A stretch of 6,504 bases of DNA from Cyanobacteriota bacterium (lineage in GTDB: Bacteria > Cyanobacteriota > Cyanobacteriia > Phormidesmidales > Phormidesmidaceae). Both the position numbers and the translations under genes were made by a program. Each line of letters begins with the position of its first letter. Within the stretch, counting starts at the first letter, position 1. Positions 1-5,192 of the stretch are shown piece by piece. The stretch is taken from assembly GCA_027619675.1 (NCBI GenBank), contig JAQCHG010000100.1, positions 1 through 6,504 on the forward strand, in the 5' to 3' direction. Under the pieces are notes generated by a model. That model was not told the origin of the DNA. It saw only the letters and a list, made by a program, of their open reading frames with translations, and did no database searches.

Positions 1-668
1 TCATCCACGTAGGTAAAGTCCCGCTTCATTTTGCCGTGGTTGTAGATCTGGATGGGCTTACCTTGGGCGATCGCATCCACAAACTTGAAATAGGCCATGT
101 CCGGTCGTCCCCAAGGGCCATACACCGTAAAAAAGCGTAGCCCGGTGGTGGGGATGCCGTAGAGATGGCTGTAGGCGTGGGCCATCAACTCATTGGCCTT
201 TTTGGTGGCGGCATACAGGGAAACCGGGTGATCCACATGGTCTGTGGTCGAGAACGGCACCTTGCGGTTAGCCCCATACACAGAACTGGAGGAGGCAAAC
301 ACCAGATGGGGCGCCGACTGGTGGCGGCAGCCTTCCAAAATGTTGAGAAACCCACTCAAGTTGCTGTCCCCGTAGGCGTGGGGATTTTCGAGGGAATAGC
401 GCACCCCCGCCTGGGCCGCTAGGTGTACCACGCAGTCAAAAGGTTCAGCGGCAAATAGCTGGGCCACCGCCTCGCGATCGCCCAAGTCCATCTGTTGAAA
501 GGTGAACTGGGGATGGGCCTGAAGTTGGGCCAAGCGATCGTGCTTTAACTGCACCGAATAATAGGTATTGAGGTTATCCACCCCATAAACCCGCTGCCCC
601 TCAGCCAATAGCCGCTGGGCCAAAAAGAAACCGATAAATCCCGCTGCGCCCGTTACTAAAACTGTCAT
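1..668 (-). CDS. NAD-dependent sugar-nucleotide epimerase, probably UDP-glucuronate 4-epimerase (3' part outside window)
   Basis: The visible 222 residues form the N-terminal two thirds of an extended short-chain dehydrogenase/reductase; the family is usually about 330-340 residues. Seen: a Rossmann glycine motif GAAGFIG at residues 7-13, an acidic D31 closing the second strand (NAD binding), HLAAQAGVRYS at 82-92, the serine run 127-129 before VYG, and the catalytic pair Y152/K156 in YAATK. RFFTVYGPWGRPDMA (178-192) and the MKRDFTYVD stretch at the cut end are characteristic of the UDP-glucuronate 4-epimerase (CapI-like) branch. Such enzymes interconvert UDP-glucuronate and UDP-galacturonate in the cytoplasm for capsule, LPS or exopolysaccharide synthesis. 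The ATG at 666-668 is chosen because MTVLVTG places the first strand exactly at the N-terminus; no good Shine-Dalgarno precedes it. F15 stands where relatives commonly have histidine (GFIGFH). Family assignment is firm; exact substrate is inferred. Confidence 0.9.
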   Translation of the reverse strand, partial: MTVLVTGAAGFIGFFLAQRLLAEGQRVYGVDNLNTYYSVQLKHDRLAQLQAHPQFTFQQMDLGDREAVAQLFAAEPFDCVVHLAAQAGVRYSLENPHAYGDSNLSGFLNILEGCRHQSAPHLVFASSSSVYGANRKVPFSTTDHVDHPVSLYAATKKANELMAHAYSHLYGIPTTGLRFFTVYGPWGRPDMAYFKFVDAIAQGKPIQIYNHGKMKRDFTYVD

Positions 669-891
669 TAAGTTAATCCGGTTGGCACCAGCCTCAACGG
701 ACTTACTGTGCCCGTTTCCCTCGCCACCAGCATCAACCGGGGGCCAAGGTTCCCCCGCCTAGGGCGCGTCAACCATCCAGCCAGGACCGCGTGGCGTACA
801 TTTGCCAACCGTTGTCTGGATTGGAGGACATGAGGGACAAGGAAGCTAGGGAAGCGGTGCCTTACGCCAAACAAAAGAGCGTACTAGGCCG

Positions 892-928
892 GGGGCTTGA
901 GCCCCATCTTGCCCATGGCTTAGCCATG
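892..928 (+). other. Two adjacent stem-loops upstream of pnp
   Basis: Two short inverted repeats lie 8 nt apart. The first is GGGGC-TTGA-GCCCC (892-905), which gains a T-A pair if the loop closes to two bases. The second is CATGGC-TTA-GCCATG (914-928), a perfect 6-bp arm pair around three bases. Neither is followed by a T-run, so simple termination is unlikely in either direction. They could be leader RNA structures of pnp if transcription starts upstream of about 890, or protein-binding dyads if it starts nearer the gene. In Escherichia coli the pnp leader folds into an RNase III-cut stem-loop used for autoregulation; any parallel here is inference. Confidence 0.35.
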
Positions 929-1081
929 CTGACCCTTGCCATACCATGGGTTTTCAGCCAGGAGCGCGGCCATCATCGCCGCATCAAGGGCAAACGGAGC
1001 ATAATAGCAGGAATGAAATTTCTCTGGCAACAACAGTGCTACCATAAGTGCGACAAAGCACAAATGATGACGAAAACAAAG

Positions 1082-1086
1082 AAGGA
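1082..1086 (+). promoter_or_regulatory. Probable ribosome binding site of pnp
   Basis: AAGGA lies 11 nt before the ATG at 1098, inside a purine-rich tract. A second GAAG at 1091-1094 is too close to act as the site. The spacing is somewhat long but usable, and this site supports the 1098 start. Confidence 0.5.
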
Positions 1087-1097
1087 CGAAGAAGTAC

Positions 1098-3248
1098 ATG
1101 CAGGAAATCGATAAGTCCATATCCTTCGATGGACGGGATATTCGACTGAAGGTTGGCTTATTTGCACCCCAAGCGGGCGGAGCTTTATTAGTGGAGTCTG
1201 GGGATACTGCCGTCATGGTGACGGCCACCCGCTCCGCAGGCCGCGAAGGGATTGATTTTTTACCCCTCCTAGTGGATTACGAAGAGCGGCTCTATGCCGC
1301 AGGGCGCATCCCCGGTGGGTTTCTCCGGCGAGAGGGGCGGCCCCCAGAACGGGCCACGTTGGTTAGCCGCTTGATCGATCGCCCCATGCGGCCCCTCTTT
1401 CCCCAATGGCTGAGGGACGACATTCAGATTGTGGCCACCACCCTGTCCATGGATGATCAGGTGCCCCCCGATGTGCTGGCGGCAACCGGGGCGTCCATGG
1501 CGGTGCTGCTAGCGGGCATTCCCTTCAATGGCCCCATGGCGGCGGTGCGGGTTGGCCTGGTCGGCGACGACTTCGTCATTAACCCCACCTTCCAAGAAAT
1601 TGAAGACGGGGATCTAGACCTGGTGGTGGCGGGCTCTCCCGATGGCGTGATCATGGTAGAAGCCGGGGCCAATCAACTGCCAGAACAGGACGTGATCGAG
1701 GCGATCGACTTCGGTTACGAAGTGGTGCAGGACCTAATCAAAGCCCAATTGGAACTGATTGCAGAACTGGGCATTGAGCGGGTGATTGAGCCCACCCCCG
1801 TGGTGGATTCCAGCCTCGAAGAATACATCAGTCAACAGGTCACCGCCGCCGTTAAGCAGGTGTTGACCGAGTTTGACCTGTCGAAACCCGCCCGCGATGA
1901 GAAACTGGATGCCATCAAGGCAGACCTGGCGGCTACCATCGCCGCTCTGCCGGAGGATAGCCCCATTCGCCAAGCGGTGGAAGCCAACGGCAAGGCCCTA
2001 GGCAACACCTACAAGGCGGTGACCAAAAAGCTGATGCGTCAGCAAATCATTGAGGACGAGGTGCGGGTGGATGGCCGCAAACTCGATCAGGTCCGGCCCC
2101 TCTCCTGTCGCGTCGGGTTATTGCCCAACCGCGTTCACGGCAGTGGGCTGTTCCAACGGGGGCTGACCCAGGTGCTGTCGGTGACCACCCTGGGGACCGC
2201 CGGGGATGCCCAAATGATGGATGACCTCCATCCCGACGAAGAGAAGCGGTACCTACACCACTACAACTTCCCCCCCTATTCCGTTGGGGAAACGCGACCG
2301 ATGCGATCGCCCGGTCGCCGGGAAATTGGCCACGGTGCCTTGGCGGAACGGGCCTTAGTCCCGGTCTTGCCCCCCAAAGAGGATTTCCCCTATGTGATTC
2401 GGGTGGTGTCGGAGGTGCTCTCCTCCAACGGCTCCACCTCCATGGGTTCCGTCTGTGGCTCTACCCTGTCCCTGATGGATGCTGGGGTGCCCATCAGCAA
2501 GCCCGTCAGCGGCGCAGCCATGGGCTTGATTAAGGAAGGGGACGAGGTGCGCATCCTCACCGACATCCAGGGAATCGAAGATTTCCTAGGGGATATGGAC
2601 TTCAAAGTGGCCGGTACCGACACCGGGATTACCGCCCTGCAAATGGACATGAAGATCACCGGACTGCCCATGACGGTGATTGCTGACGCCATCCGTCAGG
2701 CCCGTCCAGCGCGGCTCCACATCCTCGAAGCGATGCTGAAGGCCATTAACCAGCCCCGCCAAACCCTGTCTCCCTTTGCCCCCCGTCTCATCACCGTGAA
2801 GATCGATCCCGACATGATCGGCATGGTGATTGGTCCTGGCGGCAAGAAGATCAAGGCGATTACCGAAGAAACCGGGGCCAAGGTGGACATTGCCGACGAT
2901 GGCACCGTCACCATTGCCTCGCTAGAGGCAGCTAAGGGCGAGAAAGCCAAGGCCATGATCGAGGCGATCGTCTTCAAGCCTTCCGCTGGGGATGTGTTTG
3001 CGGGCAAGGTGGTCCGCATCATCCCAATCGGGGCCTTTGTGGAATTCATGCCGGGACAGGACGGCATGATTCACATTTCCCAACTGGCAGACTACCGGGT
3101 CGCCAAGGTGGAGGATGAGGTCAACGTCGGCGACGATGTGGTGGTTAAAGTACGGGAAATTGATAGCCGAGGCCGGGTTAACCTCACCCGCCTCAACATC
3201 CACCCCGATGAGGCTGCCGCCGCCCGTGCCAAGGCAGGGCTCACCTAG
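1098..3248 (+). CDS. pnp: Polyribonucleotide nucleotidyltransferase (polynucleotide phosphorylase, PNPase)
   Basis: PNPase is a cytoplasmic trimer that degrades RNA 3' to 5' by phosphorolysis, releasing nucleoside diphosphates. In cyanobacteria and chloroplasts it is also credited with adding heteropolymeric tails. The 716 residues match full family length with every domain present. The first RNase PH core (about 10-145) includes FLRRE at 75-79. An all-helical linker spans about 230-310. The second RNase PH core (about 322-545) begins RVDGRK (323-328) and holds GRREIGHG (406-413) and [12 protein letters not shown] (443-454). D495 and D501 correspond to the metal-binding aspartates D486/D492 of the E. 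coli enzyme. A KH domain carries GPGGKK at 579-584, and an S1 domain runs from about 631 to 700. The start [18 protein letters not shown] fits cyanobacterial relatives. It stands alone; rpsO, its partner in many bacteria, is not adjacent. No frameshift or missing catalytic residue was seen. Confidence 0.98.
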   Translation: MQEIDKSISFDGRDIRLKVGLFAPQAGGALLVESGDTAVMVTATRSAGREGIDFLPLLVDYEERLYAAGRIPGGFLRREGRPPERATLVSRLIDRPMRPLFPQWLRDDIQIVATTLSMDDQVPPDVLAATGASMAVLLAGIPFNGPMAAVRVGLVGDDFVINPTFQEIEDGDLDLVVAGSPDGVIMVEAGANQLPEQDVIEAIDFGYEVVQDLIKAQLELIAELGIERVIEPTPVVDSSLEEYISQQVTAAVKQVLTEFDLSKPARDEKLDAIKADLAATIAALPEDSPIRQAVEANGKALGNTYKAVTKKLMRQQIIEDEVRVDGRKLDQVRPLSCRVGLLPNRVHGSGLFQRGLTQVLSVTTLGTAGDAQMMDDLHPDEEKRYLHHYNFPPYSVGETRPMRSPGRREIGHGALAERALVPVLPPKEDFPYVIRVVSEVLSSNGSTSMGSVCGSTLSLMDAGVPISKPVSGAAMGLIKEGDEVRILTDIQGIEDFLGDMDFKVAGTDTGITALQMDMKITGLPMTVIADAIRQARPARLHILEAMLKAINQPRQTLSPFAPRLITVKIDPDMIGMVIGPGGKKIKAITEETGAKVDIADDGTVTIASLEAAKGEKAKAMIEAIVFKPSAGDVFAGKVVRIIPIGAFVEFMPGQDGMIHISQLADYRVAKVEDEVNVGDDVVVKVREIDSRGRVNLTRLNIHPDEAAAARAKAGLT

Positions 3249-3267
3249 CACGCTAGATAGCTCCCCC

Positions 3268-3354
3268 GATCTGCCGAGGTGGAAATTATTCCCTTAGGGG
3301 GTCGGGCACACCCCCTAAGGCCTCGAATCGAGGCCAAGGGGCACACGGCAGATC
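3268..3354 (+). terminator. Nested stem-loop element downstream of pnp, candidate terminator or 3'-end processing structure
   Basis: Three inverted repeats are nested. An outer stem GATCTGCCG (3268-3276) pairs perfectly with CGGCAGATC (3346-3354). Inside it, CCTTAGGGGGT (3292-3302) pairs over 11 bp with ACCCCCTAAGG (3310-3320) around a 7-nt loop. GGCCTCG (3319-3325) pairs with CGAGGCC (3329-3335) around AAT. The last two share bases 3319-3320, so both cannot form at full length. The element starts 20 nt after the pnp stop, where a terminator or an exonuclease-blocking structure is expected. No T-run follows, so classical intrinsic termination is not established; it could be a processing or stability element, or a separate structured RNA. 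Confidence 0.5.
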
Positions 3355-3375
3355 ATGGCCCCGCTGCCAACCGTT

Positions 3376-3425
3376 AACAGTGAGCCCAGGGTTCCAACGA
3401 TCGTTGGAACCCTGGGCTCACTGTT
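3376..3425. terminator. Perfect 50-nt palindrome, probable bidirectional terminator
   Basis: Bases 3376-3400 are the exact reverse complement of 3401-3425: 25 bp with no mismatch and no spacer. As RNA it would fold into a stem of about 23 bp closed by GATC. It lies between convergent genes, 4 nt beyond the sdhC stop on the minus strand and 127 nt beyond the pnp stop on the plus strand, which is the place for a shared terminator. The plus strand continues TTTGGGTT after the arm, a poor T-tract; the minus strand has none. The centre is AACGATCGTT, which contains the core of the cyanobacterial HIP1 octamer. Confidence 0.65.
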
Positions 3426-3429
3426 TGGG

Positions 3430-4143
3430 TTAGGCCGTCCAACCGAAAAAGATGGCCAGGGGCAGGGCAAAAAAGCCGATCGCTACCCCCACCGCCACCA
3501 GGAAACTGGCGCTGTAGGCCAGCGATCGCCAAGGCTGAGCCAACACCCCTAGGGATTGCAGGGCACTCCACAGGCCATGGCGCAGGTGAAAGCCCAGCAA
3601 CACCATCACAGCGGTGTAGCCTGCGGTATAGGTGGGCTGGTGAAACACCTCAGCCACCAACCGGGCTAAATCCCGCACCTCGCGGCCCTGTAAATCCGTC
3701 AGGTAGTAGGGACCAAATTTGAAGGTGAAGAGATGGGTGACGATGAAAATCCCCAAAACGGCCCCCGTCCAGATCATGGTGCGGGAACTGGGGGTTTGCA
3801 GACTGGGGTAGCCCCGTGACTGGTAGGTGGCGTAGGGAACGGGACGCGATCGCCGTTTTTGGATAAACAAATGCAGGCCGTAGCCAGCGTGGACCAGCAC
3901 AAACCCCAACAGCCCCAATTCAATCAGCCACAGCGATGGCCCCAGATTTTCAATAAAGCGACCGTAGGCATTGTAGAGATCGCCACTGACAAACATCAGC
4001 AGGTTACCCACCATATGGATCAGCACAAAGGCCCCTAGACCCAACCCAGTGATACCCGTGATCAGCTTTTTGCCAATGGGGGAGCGGGCGATCGCCAGCG
4101 GTTTTGCCAGGGCCAGGGAACGGTCAGAAGCGGGAAAGGCCAT
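3430..4143 (-). CDS. sdhC: Succinate dehydrogenase cytochrome b558-type membrane anchor subunit
   Basis: This is the heme-bearing membrane anchor of complex II in the Bacillus/epsilonproteobacterial (b558) style, which ties the SdhA/SdhB catalytic subunits to the membrane and passes electrons to quinone. The 237 residues hold five hydrophobic segments at about 30-50, 70-91, 123-139, 175-190 and 207-232. Histidines that could ligate two hemes lie in or beside them: H43 (LIHMVGN), H85 and H91 (VHAGYGLH), H137 (VTHLF), H186 and H189 (GFHLRHG). The ATG at 4141-4143 is preferred to the in-frame TTG at 4150-4152 because the likely promoter would leave only about 11 nt before the TTG; no strong Shine-Dalgarno favours either. 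The flavoprotein and iron-sulfur subunits are not in this window, so partner genes must lie elsewhere. Family call is strong; the heme-ligand list is read from hydrophobic placement, not from an alignment. Confidence 0.9.
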   Translation of the reverse strand: MAFPASDRSLALAKPLAIARSPIGKKLITGITGLGLGAFVLIHMVGNLLMFVSGDLYNAYGRFIENLGPSLWLIELGLLGFVLVHAGYGLHLFIQKRRSRPVPYATYQSRGYPSLQTPSSRTMIWTGAVLGIFIVTHLFTFKFGPYYLTDLQGREVRDLARLVAEVFHQPTYTAGYTAVMVLLGFHLRHGLWSALQSLGVLAQPWRSLAYSASFLVAVGVAIGFFALPLAIFFGWTA

Positions 4144-4510
4144 ACCAGACAAAGAAGGGGTTTGCTTCTATCGTAGATTTTCCCTCCCGCAGGACAACCG
4201 AGCTGTAATGAGTTGATAGCCTCTAACTTTCCCGAAAGAATTTGCCCATGCCAGTGACCAGTGTTTCACGGGGCACCAATCGACCCGCATTAACTCAGGG
4301 GATTTCTCGGCATGAATATACCGCCGCAGGTTGGCGTCGAGGTACGAGACCCAACAGTCTGAGCGGGTAACTCCTTTCTCAGATATCGCCTAAAACAGAG
4401 AACCAAGCCCGAGGGGTACAGTAGGAAGACAACCGTGCCCTTTAAGGCACTATCCACAGGGATACATTGGCATCCTAGCCCTCCGTCAGCCTCTACTGTG
4501 AGCCAATTCC
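4144..4510. other. Divergent intergenic spacer between sdhC and the GntR-family gene
   Basis: These 367 bases carry the probable sdhC promoter near the left end (separate entry). Seen elsewhere: a dyad GTGCC-CTTTAA-GGCAC at 4435-4450, a wider repeat TCTGAG/CTCAGA at 4358-4363/4378-4383 with a 14-nt loop, and CTTTC-CC-GAAAG near 4228-4239. The 4435-4450 dyad sits 60 nt before the regulator start and could be an operator, but it does not match the TGGT-NNN-ACCA FadR pattern. A 40-codon open frame (4248-4370, plus) is present but weakly supported. I could not pick a convincing promoter for the regulator gene; TACAGT at 4417-4422 lacks a -35 partner. No RNA gene was recognised. Confidence 0.55.
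4170..4197 (-). promoter_or_regulatory. Candidate sigma-70-type promoter of sdhC
   Basis: On the minus strand TTGTCC (4192-4197) and TACGAT (4170-4175) match the -35 and -10 consensus at four of six bases each, with a 16-bp spacer. Transcription would start near 4163, leaving about 20 nt before the ATG at 4143. This also argues against the TTG at 4152 as the start. Confidence 0.4.
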
Positions 4511-5185
4511 GTGACCACTGCCCCTATCCAACGGTCAAAATCCCTTCACGAGCAGGTGTATCAGGCAGTCCGTGTCAGCATCTTGTCCGGTCAGTTACGT
4601 CCCGGCGAACGGCTGGTGGAAACCCAACTGGCCCAACAGCTTCAAGTGAGTCGCACCCCCCTGCGGGAAGCCCTGCGGAAGCTACAGCAGGAAGGGCTTT
4701 TAACCGCTGAAGGGGGCGGGGGGCTGCGGGTCGCCACCCTTTCCGTTCAGGATGCGGTGGAGCTTTACGACTGCCGCCTGGCCCTGGAAGGGTTTGCGAT
4801 CGCCGCCGCCTGCCAACAGGCCACCACCGATCAACTCACCGCCATGGAAACCTGGGTGACCGCCGCCGAACAGGACACCACGGGGGATCCGGTGCGGCTC
4901 CTAGATTTGGATTATCGCTTTCACCACGCCATCGCCGAAGCCTCAGGGAATGGACGGCTGGTGATTTTGCTGGACCAACTGTTTGATGCCATGGCCCTGC
5001 TGCGCATTCAAACCCTGCAACACAATCCCAAAGTGCTAGATATTCGCCTAGAGCATCGCACCATTTGGGAGGCGATCGCCCACCGTCAAAGCAGCGTCGC
5101 TACCCAGGCCATTCACATCCACCTAATGGCCAGCAAGGAACGGGTGATCAAGGAAATCCAAAGCTTCCAAACCGGGAACCGTTAG
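4511..5185 (+). CDS. GntR-family transcriptional regulator, FadR/FCD subfamily
   Basis: A 224-residue DNA-binding regulator of usual family length. The N-terminal winged helix (about 10-76) contains the helix-turn-helix LAQQLQVSRTPLREALRKL (40-58), the most conserved part of GntR proteins, and a glycine-rich wing (68-72). The C-terminal FCD domain (about 82-215) is the helical ligand-binding bundle of FadR-like regulators. Its usual metal-binding set is visible: D134 and H138 in LDLDYRFHHA, H182 in EHRTIWEAI, and H204 in IHIHLMAS. Such proteins typically sense carboxylates or related metabolites and repress nearby genes. The start is GTG at 4511; no in-frame ATG lies close by, and the Shine-Dalgarno is weak. 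It is divergent from sdhC, so regulation of sdhC or of itself is possible but unproven. The ligand cannot be read from sequence. Confidence 0.93.
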   Translation: MTTAPIQRSKSLHEQVYQAVRVSILSGQLRPGERLVETQLAQQLQVSRTPLREALRKLQQEGLLTAEGGGGLRVATLSVQDAVELYDCRLALEGFAIAAACQQATTDQLTAMETWVTAAEQDTTGDPVRLLDLDYRFHHAIAEASGNGRLVILLDQLFDAMALLRIQTLQHNPKVLDIRLEHRTIWEAIAHRQSSVATQAIHIHLMASKERVIKEIQSFQTGNR

Positions 5186-5192
5186 GACGCTG

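Larger units (their letters stand above)
669..1097. other. Divergent intergenic spacer between the epimerase gene and pnp
   Basis: This 429-base gap separates two divergent genes and must hold both promoters and the pnp leader. I find no tRNA-like cloverleaf and no convincing protein. Seen: an inverted repeat CGGGGG/CCCCCG at 738-743/752-757 with an 8-nt loop; two adjacent hairpins at 892-928 (separate entry); and an A-rich, purine-rich run from about 1050 to 1095 just before pnp. Weak -10-like boxes for pnp are CATAAT at 1000-1005 and an extended TGC-TACCAT at 1037-1045. Neither has a good -35 partner, so no promoter is asserted. No promoter for the epimerase could be picked out on the minus strand. 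Open frames crossing the spacer look non-coding. Confidence 0.6.
3249..3429. other. Convergent intergenic spacer between pnp and sdhC, dense in inverted repeats
   Basis: Only 181 bases separate the two stop codons, and well over half of them can base-pair. Two hairpins sit inside a 9-bp outer stem (3268-3354) and are followed by a perfect palindrome (3376-3425). Further pairings compete with these: CGAGG 3275-3279 can pair with CCTCG 3321-3325, and GGGGC 3338-3342 with GCCCC 3358-3362. No coding frame is credible here. Confidence 0.75.

Noticed and set aside
738..757. CGGGGG/CCCCCG inverted repeat as a terminator or operator
   Set aside because: The stem is short, made only of G and C runs in a GC-rich region, and has no T-run or relation to a start site; chance is likely.
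668..874. Minus-strand open frame of 68 codons whose stop overlaps the epimerase ATG (TAATG)
   Set aside because: The TAATG junction resembles translational coupling, but the frame starts at TTG without a ribosome site, is rich in arginine and proline as expected of random GC-rich DNA, and matches no family I know.
1000..1005. CATAAT as the pnp -10 box
   Set aside because: No acceptable -35 element at 16-18 bp upstream, and an equally plausible extended -10 lies at 1037-1045, so neither is annotated as a promoter.
791..1114. Plus-strand open frame of 107 codons (GTG start) spanning the pnp leader and overlapping the pnp start
   Set aside because: No ribosome site, no recognisable family, mixed and implausible composition, and it runs over the leader hairpins. 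The overlap of 17 nt with pnp looks accidental; only its last 16 codons are kept as a weak lead.
2922..3251. Long minus-strand open frames opposite pnp
   Set aside because: They are antisense shadows of a strongly coding gene; composition follows the codon bias of pnp and no protein family is recognisable.
4150..4152. TTG as start of sdhC, adding three residues
   Set aside because: The ATG at 4141-4143 is a better start codon, and the likely promoter would leave only about 11 nt before the TTG.
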